A stretch of 64,000 nt of DNA from Nostoc sp. MS1 (GCF_019976755.1 NZ_AP023441.1:372001-436000), one strand, 5' to 3'. Shown: positions 7,632-16,646, numbered from the stretch's first letter. Numbers and translations: made by a program. The notes: generated from the letters alone by a model not told the origin.

Positions 7632-9656
7632 ATGCAAGCTACAACTTTTATTGGTAAATTCTCAAAGAATGATTCTTTACCTGATAATGATCTTTGGCGG
7701 AATGTCAGAGCGATAGTCTGGCCTTTCTTATACCCTGCCGAGGCAAAAGCCAGAGCATTTTCAGATGTAATTCGTACATGGGGAATGCTTTTTCTCCTAG
7801 TATTATTAATAATCATGCTTGTCGGTGTAACTGCGTTTAATAGCTTTGTTAACCGCTATTTACTAGATATCATTACCGAAGAGCAAGATTTAAATAAATT
7901 TACTAATACATTATGGCTTTATGGTGCTGCTCTTGTCTGCGTAACGCTCTTATTAGGATTTACTAGATATGTGAGAAAACAAATAGCTCTTGATTGGTAT
8001 CAATGGCTAAATGATCAAATTGTCGATAAATATTTGAGTAATCGTGCCTATTATAAAATCAATTTTAATTCCGATATTGATAATCCAGATCAACGAATAA
8101 CGCAAGAAATAGAACCATTAACCAGAAATGCTCTCTCGTTTTCAACTACTTTTCTAGAAAAAGTTCTGGAAATGATAACTTTTTTAGCGATTCTCTGGTC
8201 GCTTTCTCATTTTGCGGCGGTTATATTAGTTGTCTATACAATAATAGGTAATTTAATTGCTGTTTATTTAGCTCAAGAATTAAATAATATTAAACAAGAA
8301 GAACTAGAACATCAAGGAGATTATAATTATAGTTTAAATCATGTTCGTAATCACGCTGAATCAATAGCTTTTTTCCGAGGAGAGAAACAAGAGTTAAATA
8401 TAATCTTACGAAGATTCAATAATATTATTAAAAGTACTAAACGCAAAATAAATTGGGAAGTAACTCAAGATATTTTTAACAGAGGATATCAAGCGATTAT
8501 TCAAATATTTCCATTTATAGTATTTGGGCCTTTACAGATTAAAGGTGAAATTGATTTCGGAGAAATTTCCCAAGCCAGTTTAGCTTGTAATTTGTTTGCT
8601 ACGGCTATGGCGGAAATAATCAGAGAATTTGCAACTTCAGGGCGATTTTCTAGTTACGTTGAGCGTTTAGTTGAACTGTCGAATGCTCTAGAAGCCGCAA
8701 CTAAACAACCGGAAAATGTCAGTACTATTGAAACAATAGAAGAAAGGAAACTAGCTTTTGAGCATGTTACCTTACAAACGCCTAATTATGAACAGGTGAT
8801 TGTCGAAGATTTGTCACTTTCTGTTCAGCCGGGAGAAGGTTTATTAATTGTAGGGCCGAGTGGTCGAGGTAAAAGTTCTTTATTGAGAGCGATCGCGGGT
8901 TTATGGAATGCAGGGACTGGTCGTTTAGTAAGACCTCCCCTAGAAGAAGTATTGTTCTTACCCCAACGTCCTTACATAATATTAGGAACTCTACGCGAAC
9001 AGTTACTTTATCCTAATACCAATCGGCAAATAACCGATGCAGAACTCAAAAATGTTTTGCAACAAGTAAACCTGCAAAATCTAATAAATCGAATTGAAGG
9101 TTTTGATACTGAAGTTCCTTGGGAAAACATCCTATCACTAGGAGAACAACAACGTTTAGTTTTTGCACGCTTATTACTGACTCATCCAAGATTCACTATA
9201 TTAGATGAAGCAACAAGTGCCTTGGATTTGAGAAATGAAAGCAATTTATATCAACAGTTACGAGAAACAACAACAACATTTATTAGCGTAGGACATAGAC
9301 AAAGTTTATTTGATTATCATCAATGGGTTTTGGAACTTTCACAAGATTCTAGTTGGCGACTTCTGAGTATTCAAGATTATCGCAACCAAAAAACAATTAT
9401 CCAGAACTCGGTTGAAACTCCTCGCATTAATACAGACAGTTTGCCTAACAATGAATACGAAAGCAAAGCAGTAATAATGATTAAAAAAACTGTCAGTGAC
9501 GGTCTTTCTCATAAAGAAATGAGTGAATTAACATCCTATACAATTAAGACTATTAGAAGTAAAGCAAGCAAAGGAGAGAATATTGTAGCTAAAAATGGCT
9601 TTACCTACCGCTATGACAAAAATCCTCATGTATTGAAATGGATGAGAGTTGAGTAA
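7632..9656 (+). CDS. ABC transporter, fused permease and ATPase (SbmA/BacA- or YddA-like), with extra C-terminal domain
   Basis: This 674-residue half-transporter has an N-terminal membrane domain of the ABC_membrane_2 type. Helices lie around residues 55-80, 95-120, 180-215 and 285-305, and EITQEIEPLTRNALSF-like and FRGEKQE segments are present. The ATPase has Walker A GPSGRGKSS (about residue 415), signature LSLGEQQR, Walker B FTILDEATSALD and the switch His in VGHR. Relatives (SbmA, BacA, peroxisomal ABCD) move peptides, cofactors or fatty acyl compounds. The final 65 residues are not part of the family. They include GLSHKEMSELTSYTIKTIRS, which looks like a helix-turn-helix, and a short Arg/Lys-rich tail. 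It functions as a homodimer in the inner membrane; cargo unknown. Confidence 0.85.
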   Translation: MQATTFIGKFSKNDSLPDNDLWRNVRAIVWPFLYPAEAKARAFSDVIRTWGMLFLLVLLIIMLVGVTAFNSFVNRYLLDIITEEQDLNKFTNTLWLYGAALVCVTLLLGFTRYVRKQIALDWYQWLNDQIVDKYLSNRAYYKINFNSDIDNPDQRITQEIEPLTRNALSFSTTFLEKVLEMITFLAILWSLSHFAAVILVVYTIIGNLIAVYLAQELNNIKQEELEHQGDYNYSLNHVRNHAESIAFFRGEKQELNIILRRFNNIIKSTKRKINWEVTQDIFNRGYQAIIQIFPFIVFGPLQIKGEIDFGEISQASLACNLFATAMAEIIREFATSGRFSSYVERLVELSNALEAATKQPENVSTIETIEERKLAFEHVTLQTPNYEQVIVEDLSLSVQPGEGLLIVGPSGRGKSSLLRAIAGLWNAGTGRLVRPPLEEVLFLPQRPYIILGTLREQLLYPNTNRQITDAELKNVLQQVNLQNLINRIEGFDTEVPWENILSLGEQQRLVFARLLLTHPRFTILDEATSALDLRNESNLYQQLRETTTTFISVGHRQSLFDYHQWVLELSQDSSWRLLSIQDYRNQKTIIQNSVETPRINTDSLPNNEYESKAVIMIKKTVSDGLSHKEMSELTSYTIKTIRSKASKGENIVAKNGFTYRYDKNPHVLKWMRVE

Positions 9657-9687
9657 TTACTCAGATTTTGATTTGGAGATTAAGAGA

Positions 9688-10380
9688 CTAATGACTTTGC
9701 AATCGCCCATCTTCCATGTGAACAATGCGATCGGCTATATCTAAAATTCTGGCATCGTGAGTTACTAAGAGTACAGAACAACCCTCTTCTTTGGCAAGAC
9801 GCTGAATAATATCAACTACATCTCTCCCGGTTTTACTATCTAATGATGAGGTGGGTTCGTCTGCTAATAATAATTTAGGTTGGGCAACTAATGCACGAGC
9901 GATCGCAACTCTTTGCTTTTGTCCGCCAGATAATTTCTCTGGGTAATAATCTACGCGATCGCCTAAACCTACAGCGTCTAAAATAGCTACAGCCCTTTGT
10001 CTATATTGATATTTAGGAATTTCTGGGTGCAGTTTCAAAGACATCCGCACATTACCATAAGCACTCAAGCATTTGAGTAAGTTGTGATGCTGAAAGATAA
10101 AGCCGATTTGGTTACGAATTTGTGTTAACTGCTTCTTATTACAACCCTTGAGTTCCTGTCCAAATATTTTTAAGCTTCCTTGTTGTACTGAACGCAAGCC
10201 GCCAATTAATGATAATAATGTTGTTTTTCCACTCCCAGAAGGCCCTGTGAGGATGACGATTTCACCTGGGTAAATTGCTAAATCTATATCTGTTAAGACG
10301 GGTTTACGTAAAATTCCCTGTCCAAAAAAATGATTGAGGTTGGTGACAGTAACGGTGGACGAGGAAGCCAGGTAATTCAT
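9688..10380 (-). CDS. devA: DevA-type ABC exporter ATPase
   Basis: This 230-residue MacB/LolD-class ATPase has Walker A GPSGSGKTT, Q-loop FIFQHHNLL, signature LSGGQKQR, Walker B LLLADEPTSSLD and switch VTHD. ATG at 10380 is preferred as the start because the longer frame needs a TTG at 10404 inside the upstream gene; this puts the start 3 bp after the Uma2 stop. With DevC (11029) and DevB (13019) it forms a DevBCA exporter. In Anabaena the founding DevBCA moves heterocyst glycolipids through a TolC-like channel, and several paralogous sets exist, so cargo cannot be fixed here. The ATPase sits on the cytoplasmic face of the inner membrane. Confidence 0.88.
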   Translation of the reverse strand: MNYLASSSTVTVTNLNHFFGQGILRKPVLTDIDLAIYPGEIVILTGPSGSGKTTLLSLIGGLRSVQQGSLKIFGQELKGCNKKQLTQIRNQIGFIFQHHNLLKCLSAYGNVRMSLKLHPEIPKYQYRQRAVAILDAVGLGDRVDYYPEKLSGGQKQRVAIARALVAQPKLLLADEPTSSLDSKTGRDVVDIIQRLAKEEGCSVLLVTHDARILDIADRIVHMEDGRLQSH

Positions 10381-10382
10381 AA

Positions 10383-10946
10383 TTAAGTACCCATCTTTAA
10401 CCAACTGAAAACTTGATTTACTGTAAGGTTTATTTCTATTTCTGGTAATATAGGTAAAGAATTATCTCCTTGAATTAATTCTGGTTGTTGCCCTGGTAAA
10501 AATGTCAAAATACTTGTGTCATCAGGGTCAATAAACCATCCTAAACGACTACCATATTGCAAACAATAGAGAATATTGCCAATTACTTTGTTAGGTTTTT
10601 GTTCTGGTGAAAGTATCTCAATTGTCCAGTCTGGGGGAAGTTCAAAGTTATCTGGAACTTGCCCATCTTTTGTAAAGTGTATCCTTTCCCAACTAAATAC
10701 AGCTACGTCTGGTACGATTGAGCGATCGCCAAAAGAACAGCGTAGTTCAGGAAACGCATAAGCTATCTTCGCATCTTCCGTAACTTGATTTACTGCTGCA
10801 CAAAGTTTTCCTTGCAAGCGGCTGTGTCTCCCTTTTGGCATCGGTTTAGAGATAATTTCTCCGTTAATATATTCATTGACTGGTTTAGTTTCTGGGAGCT
10901 TGAGAAAGTCTTCTAGAGTCAGAGGTTGAGTTGTCGTAGCACTCAT
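10383..10946 (-). CDS. Uma2-family putative restriction-like endonuclease (DUF820)
   Basis: This 187-residue protein of the PD-(D/E)xK fold family is very common in Nostocales. Visible signatures are LTLEDFLKLPETKPVNEYINGEI-type N-terminus, SIVPDVAVFSW (Asp80) and WTIEILSPEQ (Glu110), followed by a Lys-rich loop. The biological role of Uma2 proteins is unknown; they are often counted as mobile or selfish genes. It sits between devC and devA on the same strand, 82 bp after devC and 3 bp before the devA start, so it is probably cotranscribed. It has no visible link to export, which suggests an insertion into a pre-existing operon. Confidence 0.85.
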   Translation of the reverse strand: MSATTTQPLTLEDFLKLPETKPVNEYINGEIISKPMPKGRHSRLQGKLCAAVNQVTEDAKIAYAFPELRCSFGDRSIVPDVAVFSWERIHFTKDGQVPDNFELPPDWTIEILSPEQKPNKVIGNILYCLQYGSRLGWFIDPDDTSILTFLPGQQPELIQGDNSLPILPEIEINLTVNQVFSWLKMGT

Positions 10947-11028
10947 AGCTTCTCAATCCTGAAAATATTTGTCCTCAGTTTAGCAAACTAGAACTGGTTA
11001 AATTGACGCTACTACTCTAGTATTTAGG

Positions 11029-12252
11029 TTAAAACACATCGGCGGGGTCGGCGGAACGGAGTTTAGTAGTAGCGATCGCACCTGATACACTACACATGAT
11101 AATTGTCAAGAGAAAGACTTGAATGGCTACACCCGCCTTCATGACTAGGGGGATGCGGGTGAGTGTAACTAGTAAGTTATAAATACCCACTGAGGCGAAA
11201 AAGCCTGGGATGAATCCCATCACACCCAGGATGACAGCTTCTTGTAAGATGACTAATAATAGGGCGCGATCGCTATAACCCATTGCTTTGAGGGTGGCGT
11301 ATTCTGCCAAGTGATCACTCACATCTGAGTAGAGGACTTGATAGAGAATAATTACCCCCACCACAAAGCCGACAATAGTACCGAATTTGAGGATGATTCC
11401 TTCCGGTTGTGATCCGTGAAACTGCTGTTCGCGCTTAATTAATTCCTCATGAGTAAAGACGCTAACTTCTTGAGGAAGACGTTGACGTAACTGCGCCTGT
11501 ACTGTGCCAATATTTGCGCCTTTTTTCACCTTAACAACTCCCAATCTCGCAGATTTGAGGCTATTTTGCCCATTCCGCAGTGCATAGTTCCAATCACTGA
11601 TGATAATGTTACCTTTATCGTTGATGGTACTTCCCATGCTGAAAAGCCCCACTGCATAAGTGCGTTGGTTGTCCATGAGGGTGACAACTTCTTTTTGTCT
11701 AGTCAGTAATTGTGGGATATCTCCTAAATCTTTTTGAGAAAGACGATCAAACAGCACTGCGTCTGGTGTGGTTAATTTAGGAAGTTCCTGCTGGACTTCT
11801 GGTAATTTCATCACAAAGGATTGAGTCGGGTTAAAAGCAATCACTCTGACTTCATTACCAAAAAAACCTCTTCTGCGTGGAACTCGGCGTTGGGAATTAT
11901 TAGGTTGAGACAACTGGCTGGGATTTACCCAATTGGCGCGACTGATATAAACTGGGGCAACAGCCTCCACACCATCTACAGATGCAGCTTGATAAAGATA
12001 AGCCTGGGGAAAACCAATCCGAAATTGTAAACTGGGACTGAATGATGAGACGAGAATTAAATCTCCCCCCAAGCTTTCATGCAGCTTAGTTGTTCCTTCA
12101 GTTAACATCGCCAACAGTCCCAGTTGAGTAAACATAAGAATATTGGCAAAGCACACACCAGTAGTTGCTACAGCCAAACGAACTTTTTGATGGGACAATT
12201 GCGCCCAAGCCAGGGGAGTCTCGAAGTAAAGGTTTTTGAGAAGGTATTTCAT
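11029..12252 (-). CDS. devC: DevC-type ABC exporter permease (FtsX/MacB-like)
   Basis: This 407-residue permease has a first membrane helix near residues 27-50 (VATTGVCFANILMFTQLGLL), a periplasmic domain of about 230 residues, and three C-terminal helices around 285-310, 330-360 and 375-397. The FtsX-domain region includes DHLAEYATLKAMGYSDRAL, and the start FETPLAWAQLSHQKVRLAVA is typical of cyanobacterial DevC proteins. It pairs with DevA and contacts the DevB fusion protein in the periplasm. It is separated from devB by 766 bp holding an opposite-strand gene, an unusual split for this operon, so devC probably has its own promoter. Confidence 0.88.
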   Translation of the reverse strand: MKYLLKNLYFETPLAWAQLSHQKVRLAVATTGVCFANILMFTQLGLLAMLTEGTTKLHESLGGDLILVSSFSPSLQFRIGFPQAYLYQAASVDGVEAVAPVYISRANWVNPSQLSQPNNSQRRVPRRRGFFGNEVRVIAFNPTQSFVMKLPEVQQELPKLTTPDAVLFDRLSQKDLGDIPQLLTRQKEVVTLMDNQRTYAVGLFSMGSTINDKGNIIISDWNYALRNGQNSLKSARLGVVKVKKGANIGTVQAQLRQRLPQEVSVFTHEELIKREQQFHGSQPEGIILKFGTIVGFVVGVIILYQVLYSDVSDHLAEYATLKAMGYSDRALLLVILQEAVILGVMGFIPGFFASVGIYNLLVTLTRIPLVMKAGVAIQVFLLTIIMCSVSGAIATTKLRSADPADVF

Positions 12253-12517
12253 TGGAGATTGGGGAGTTTCTTATTGCTGGAGCCTACATGTATCTAGGAA
12301 AAATAAGCATTTGGTGTTTGATTCTTGTGGACAATTTATCCTTTAATTTCATCCATCTTTTCCTTTAGGTATTAAGGCCTTATGAAATCTTTATTTATTA
12401 AAGGTTTTGTTAACTATCTTAACTGTCTTAACTGTCCTTGCCTTCTCATTAAAATTATGAGATTTTAAAAACCACAAACATTCAAATACAATTCAAGCAA
12501 TGTTATCGGAGGTATTA

Positions 12518-12862
12518 ATGGCTGTTGATATTCAAAATTTGTTTAACGAGAAACTTCCTGCTGGTTTCGCAAAGAATCCTGGTGCCGCAAAGGAAATAAA
12601 TGCAAAGTATCAGTGGCATATTACAGGAGAAGGGGGGGGTTCATGGTACGTTGATGCGTCTGACTCTGGCCCGTCGGTAACACAAGGTGATCCAGGCAAA
12701 GCTAATTGCACTGTGAAAATAAGTAGCGAAGACTTCCAGACTTTTTATCTAGATCCCAGAGCTAATTCAATGCAGTTATATTTCAGTGGCAAACTACAAA
12801 TAACAGGAGATCAAATGTTAGCTATGAAAATAGGTGAACTTTTTAAACTCAGCTTCAGCTGA
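12518..12862 (+). CDS. SCP2 sterol-binding domain protein
   Basis: The product has 114 residues from ATG at 12518, chosen because GGAGG at 12508-12512 lies 5 bases upstream; the ATG at 12500 precedes that site and is unlikely. The start MAVDIQNLFNEKLPAGF, the core YQWHITGEGGGSWYVD, the DPGKANCTVKISSEDFQTFY strand and the C-terminal LFFSGKL/GDQMLAMKIGELF-type ending match single-domain SCP2 proteins. These bind lipids or hydrophobic ligands in a tunnel. There is no signal peptide, so it is cytoplasmic. It is embedded between devB and devC on the opposite strand; both devC homologues and SCP2 proteins handle lipids, but a functional link is speculative. Confidence 0.85.
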   Translation: MAVDIQNLFNEKLPAGFAKNPGAAKEINAKYQWHITGEGGGSWYVDASDSGPSVTQGDPGKANCTVKISSEDFQTFYLDPRANSMQLYFSGKLQITGDQMLAMKIGELFKLSFS

Positions 12863-12886
12863 TTTTGTACGGAATCAGTTGAAGCT
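12851..12886 (+). terminator. Long hairpin overlapping the SCP2 stop codon
   Basis: The 14-bp arms AGCTTCAGCTGATT and AATCAGTTGAAGCT (one G-T wobble) have an 8-base loop. The left arm contains the last SCP2 codons and the TGA. No T-run follows. It is well placed to terminate or stabilise the SCP2 mRNA before the convergent devB end. Confidence 0.6.
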
Positions 12887-13018
12887 ATCTTCATTTGTGT
12901 ACGGTGACTTTTTATTTGTTGCTGTGCCAAATGAATGTCATTGAGGGTGTAAGCGAACTGCAAACATAAACGTTTCAAACTGCTTTGCAAGGAAATTTTC
13001 AAACCACATTATCCCCCA

Positions 13019-14209
13019 CTAGATCACATCAATCTTCACGCGCACTTGCATTCCCGTTAATGCAGCAACCTTGGGGCTATCTTCTGGATTAATGCGGATT
13101 TTGACTTCTACTACTCTGGCGTTAACATCGTTAGTGGGGTTATTTTGGTCTTGATTGAGACGGGTTTTGCCAATTTGCAAGCCAATTTGAGCAACTTTAC
13201 CCTTAATTTCACCACTAAAGCCGCCATACTCGCTGTTAATAGTCACTGGCTGTCCCAGTTTTACCTTGACGATATCAGTTTCGTATACTTCAGCGATCGC
13301 ATACATTTGTTTTGTTTGTCCTAGTTCGGCGATACCTTCTTGGGTGTTTACCTGTTCGCCGACGCGGGTATTAATACGTAAAATTTGCCCAGCAACAGGA
13401 ACTCTAACTTGTGTATCTTCTAATTCGGCTTTGCGTTGTTCTACTTGTATTTGGGCTTGTTGTAGTTCGGCTTTGGCTATCTCAATATCCACTGGACGCA
13501 CTTCTTGCAGACGTTTGAGATTAGCGTTTTCTTTATTGATTTGGGCTGCTAAGGTAGAGGTGGTGTTGTCTAATTCGGCTTGATTTTGTGCGAGGATTGC
13601 TTTTGCTCTATCAAATTGCTCTTGTGCATCATCCAGTTCGGAACGTTTGATGGCTCCCTCTGCTGCTAAAGTTAGATAACGCTGGTATTTAATTTGAGCA
13701 TTACGTATTGTAGCTTGGGCTTGGGCAATTGTCGCTTGTCTTTGTTTAGTTTCTGTGCGTAATCTGGCTGTTAATTCGGCGATCGCAGCTTTTTGCGCGA
13801 CAATTTCTCCTTGTTTAAAATCTCCTTGTTGAATTTTACGTAATTGCGATCGTTTAATCGCAACATTAGCTTCGGCTTCTTTTAATTGCTGTTCGACTCT
13901 ATTTTGTCCTTGAAGAATGGCAATTACTTGATTTTCTCTAACTAAATCACCTTCCTTAACCAATATTTGGTTCACCCGGCTGTCTTGGGCGTTGATCACA
14001 GAAATTTTGATGACATCGCCTTCTGGAATTAATCTACCCAAAGCCACTACTTGAGAGGATGTTACAGTTTCTACTGGTGTAGGAGAGTCTGAGGAATTAT
14101 CTTGTGCCTGCATAGCACTACAAGCTGTACAAGTAATTAAGCTAAGAATTGCTGTGCTAGTAATACATTGACGCAGGATAGTAGACACACATTGCTGGGG
14201 ATGAACCAT
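13019..14209 (-). CDS. devB: DevB-type membrane fusion protein (HlyD family)
   Basis: This 396-residue periplasmic adaptor has an N-terminal hydrophobic signal or anchor (residues about 15-32, ending TCTAC, not a clean lipobox). A lipoyl half-motif VNQILVKEGDLVRENQVIAI follows, then a long coiled-coil hairpin (about 105-255, rich in QAQATIRNAQIKYQRYL-type heptads), the second lipoyl half VRVPVAGQILRINTRVGEQV, and a beta-barrel domain ending in VKIRINPEDSPKVAALTGM. It links the DevCA pump to a TolC-like outer-membrane channel. The coiled-coil length fits DevB. It lies downstream of the phytochelatin synthase with a 90-bp gap, so it may belong to that transcript rather than to devC. Confidence 0.88.
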   Translation of the reverse strand: MVHPQQCVSTILRQCITSTAILSLITCTACSAMQAQDNSSDSPTPVETVTSSQVVALGRLIPEGDVIKISVINAQDSRVNQILVKEGDLVRENQVIAILQGQNRVEQQLKEAEANVAIKRSQLRKIQQGDFKQGEIVAQKAAIAELTARLRTETKQRQATIAQAQATIRNAQIKYQRYLTLAAEGAIKRSELDDAQEQFDRAKAILAQNQAELDNTTSTLAAQINKENANLKRLQEVRPVDIEIAKAELQQAQIQVEQRKAELEDTQVRVPVAGQILRINTRVGEQVNTQEGIAELGQTKQMYAIAEVYETDIVKVKLGQPVTINSEYGGFSGEIKGKVAQIGLQIGKTRLNQDQNNPTNDVNARVVEVKIRINPEDSPKVAALTGMQVRVKIDVI

Positions 14210-14220
14210 ATAATTTGTAA

Positions 14221-14270
14221 TTAGTCATTAGTCCATAGTCCATAGTCATTAATCCATAGTTATTAGTTAT
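14221..14270. repeat. Heptamer short tandem repeat (STRR)
   Basis: Imperfect TTAGTCA/TAGTCCA heptamers fill the gap between devB and the phytochelatin synthase gene, the same family as at 20421, 24889 and 57691. Confidence 0.85.
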
Positions 14271-14299
14271 TTATCTTTTTCTCCTTCCTCCTGCCTGCT

Positions 14300-15013
14300 T
14301 TAAATTTTACTTACAAATACAAAACCGCGAGTTTTTTTGGCAACTGAATCAACTGTATTCATAGCTTTCCATAAGTCTGCTGTCTTCACCCAAACGGGTG
14401 GATATTTATAACGAGAGACATCCATAATTAAAAATCTATCTGTCTGTTCGTTATATGCTGCTAAAGGTGATATGTGTCCGCCTTTTTCTTGCCCGATTTC
14501 TCTACGTAAATAATTAACTATAACGAAGTTTCCTTTTTGTTTTAAATTTTCTGCTGCTTGTTTTCTAAATTGTTCTAAACTAGTATCACTAGCATGATGA
14601 ACTTCTACTTTCACACCATAACTAGCTATTAATCCCCCCAATTCATTAAGAGTAATGCCTTGGCGTGCAACTACTTCTGGTGCAATGACAGCTTTGGTTT
14701 TTTCGTTACTAAAAAAGTTATCTTGGGTAAATACACGATAGGGTGAATATTGGGGTATTTCTGGTGCGTTGATTCCCAAACTATTCAACACCATAATACT
14801 ACTAGCTACACCACAATAAGCTTGATTATTTTGCGTGACAAACTGCATACTCAAGGGAAAAAAGTCTTCTCTTGAACGACTTGTGAGTAACAGGTTTTCT
14901 CCTTCTGGGGAATTAAAGCCAATGAGGTTAGGTGAGAGTGTGAGGGTTTGAGCAAGAACTTGACTGCTAGACAGTAACAGTCCGATGATTGTTCCTGTAA
15001 TAAACTTTTTCAT
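14300..15013 (-). CDS. Prokaryotic phytochelatin synthase / glutathione gamma-glutamylcysteine peptidase
   Basis: This 237-residue papain-like enzyme has nucleophile Cys67 in NNQAYCGVASSIMVLNSLG, catalytic His180 in GGHISPLAAYN and Asp198 in FLIMDVSRYKYPPVWV. These sit at a constant offset of three from C70/H183/D201 reported for the Nostoc enzyme NsPCS (Alr0975), as I recall it. That enzyme mainly cleaves glycine from glutathione, with weak phytochelatin synthesis. Residues 1-21 (MKKFITGTIIGLLLSSSQVLA) are a clear Sec signal peptide, so the protein should be periplasmic. It starts 23 bp after the osmoprotectant-type binding protein stop on the same strand, pointing to one operon. The short length lacks the Cys-rich C-terminal domain of plant enzymes. 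Confidence 0.93.
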   Translation of the reverse strand: MKKFITGTIIGLLLSSSQVLAQTLTLSPNLIGFNSPEGENLLLTSRSREDFFPLSMQFVTQNNQAYCGVASSIMVLNSLGINAPEIPQYSPYRVFTQDNFFSNEKTKAVIAPEVVARQGITLNELGGLIASYGVKVEVHHASDTSLEQFRKQAAENLKQKGNFVIVNYLRREIGQEKGGHISPLAAYNEQTDRFLIMDVSRYKYPPVWVKTADLWKAMNTVDSVAKKTRGFVFVSKI

Positions 15014-15036
15014 GATTATCTTGCAAAGAGGATTTT

Positions 15037-15945
15037 CTAGGAAGCCTTGAGAAGTCCTTTGGATTTACGGAACTCGCGCACCACTTCTTTAATGTCTTGC
15101 AATTCGCCTTCAACTAGGTAATTTAATTGCCGCATTTCGTCCGCAGAAATTTTACCAGTTAGTTGAGCGATCGCATTTTTTAATTGGGGATATTTTTTTA
15201 AAGTTTCTTGTCTAATAATTGGCGTTGCTTCATAAGGCGGAAAATATTGTTTATCATCCTTCAAAACTACTAAACCCAAGCGAGAGATTTGTCCGTCAGT
15301 GGAATTACCCGCCACCATATCGACTTGTTTTTGAATTAATGCTCTATATATTAAACCCAAGTCCATAATTTGGGGAGGTTTACTAAATTTTAAATTGTAA
15401 GTTTTTGCTAACCCTGGAAAACCATCTTCCCGTTCTAAAAATTCATAGCCAAAACCACCACGCCATTGAGGCGTATATTGAACTGCTTGTGTGAGGGTTT
15501 GTACATTGTAGCGTCGAGCATCTTCGCCTCGGATGATCATAGCGAAGGTATTTTCAAACCCCAAACTAGGCATGACTTCTAGTTTAAATTGTTGAGCATA
15601 AGCTTGTTTGAGTTTCTCATAAACCACTTTAGGATCATTAATTACTGGTTGCTTTAAAATTCCCGTAAAAGCTGTACCTGTATATTCAATATAAGCGTCG
15701 ATTTGCCCAGCAATAATCGCATTATGGCACACAAATGAGCCACCCAACCGAGGACGACGAGCTACTTTTAAGTTAGTAGTATCTTCAATTTGTTGAGCTA
15801 AAATCTCGCCTAAAATATCTTGTTCAGTAAAATCCTTAGAAGCTACAGTAATATCACCACTGCTAGTAATTGTATTAGTATTGCAGCTAGCGATCGCCAA
15901 CACCAAAGTAAAAGTTAATAAAAAAAATATAATAAATCTTTTCAT
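15037..15945 (-). CDS. Osmoprotectant-type ABC transporter substrate-binding lipoprotein (OpuAC family)
   Basis: This 302-residue protein has a lipobox ending LAIASC (Cys about 21). The core ITVASKDFTEQDILGEILAQ, GQIDAYIEYTGTAFTGIL, FENTFAMIIRGEDARRY and DMVAGNSTDGQI match the OpuAC/ProX-type binding domain for quaternary amines (glycine betaine, choline, carnitine). Its stop lies 23 bp before the phytochelatin synthase start, and its start is 3 bp from the permease gene stop. The whole set reads ATPase, permease, binding protein, phytochelatin synthase. The ligand cannot be decided by eye; osmoprotectants are the family norm, and a peptide or thiol ligand is an open alternative given the neighbour. 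Confidence 0.87.
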   Translation of the reverse strand: MKRFIIFFLLTFTLVLAIASCNTNTITSSGDITVASKDFTEQDILGEILAQQIEDTTNLKVARRPRLGGSFVCHNAIIAGQIDAYIEYTGTAFTGILKQPVINDPKVVYEKLKQAYAQQFKLEVMPSLGFENTFAMIIRGEDARRYNVQTLTQAVQYTPQWRGGFGYEFLEREDGFPGLAKTYNLKFSKPPQIMDLGLIYRALIQKQVDMVAGNSTDGQISRLGLVVLKDDKQYFPPYEATPIIRQETLKKYPQLKNAIAQLTGKISADEMRQLNYLVEGELQDIKEVVREFRKSKGLLKAS

Positions 15946-15948
15946 TAA

Positions 15949-16581
15949 TTACGAATTAACCCTTAACTTCCTTTCCAACCACCCAATTAACAAATCAGCT
16001 AATAACGCAATTACCGCCGCAGGCACAGCCCCAGCTAAAATTAATTGATTATTAACTACAGCAATTCCCCGAAAAATAAACACTCCTAAACCACCAGCAC
16101 CAATTGCAGCTGCAATAGTTGCAATTCCTATAGATATAACCGTCGCCACTCTTACCCCAGCCAAAATTACCCCTATTGCTAAGGGAATTTCTACTTGTAA
16201 TAATAATTGTCTGTCAGTCATCCCCATTCCTCGCCCAGCTTCCCGAATTGCCGGATCTACACCAGTTATCCCCGTATAAGTGTTGCGAATTATAGGTAAT
16301 AAGGAATACAAAGTGAGAGCAACAATTGCCGGAATGACACCAATACCACCAATGATAGGAACGGGGATAAGTAAACCAAATAATGCCAAACTGGGAATAG
16401 TTTGGAGAATGTTTGCTATACCTAAGATTGGTTGACGCAGTTGTTTTTGACGGGTGATTAAAATTCCTAAAGGGATACCGATAATTATAGCGATCGCGAT
16501 CGCCACACCTACCAAAAATAAATGCTCCAAGGTATGCTGTAAAATTTCTGGCGCATACTTAATTAAAAAGAAATCTTTCAT
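15949..16581 (-). CDS. Osmoprotectant-type ABC transporter permease (OpuCB/ProW-like)
   Basis: This 210-residue inner-membrane protein has about six hydrophobic helices and the BPD_transp_1 signature region REAGRGMGMTDRQLLLQVEIPLAIGVI (the EAA loop that docks on the ATPase). The start FFLIKYAPEILQHTLEHLFLVG and the GIPLGILITRQ segment are typical of OpuCB/YehW proteins. It is tightly packed with the binding-protein gene (3-bp gap) and 65 bp behind the ATPase gene, the gap being filled by a heptamer repeat. A homodimer probably forms the channel. Confidence 0.88.
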   Translation of the reverse strand: MKDFFLIKYAPEILQHTLEHLFLVGVAIAIAIIIGIPLGILITRQKQLRQPILGIANILQTIPSLALFGLLIPVPIIGGIGVIPAIVALTLYSLLPIIRNTYTGITGVDPAIREAGRGMGMTDRQLLLQVEIPLAIGVILAGVRVATVISIGIATIAAAIGAGGLGVFIFRGIAVVNNQLILAGAVPAAVIALLADLLIGWLERKLRVNS

Positions 16582-16590
16582 AAATTAGGA

Positions 16591-16618
16591 GACAGTTGAC
16601 AGTTGACAGTTAACAGTT
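16591..16618. repeat. Heptamer short tandem repeat
   Basis: Four head-to-tail copies of GACAGTT or a one-base variant lie between the ATPase and permease genes of the osmoprotectant-type operon. Confidence 0.85.
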
Positions 16619-16646
16619 ATTTTTTCTCCTCATCTCCCCCCACTCA

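Noticed and set aside
12411..12440. AACTGTCTT-type short direct repeat upstream of the SCP2 gene as an operator
   Set aside because: Three imperfect units of a low-complexity sequence are too few and irregular to support a binding site.
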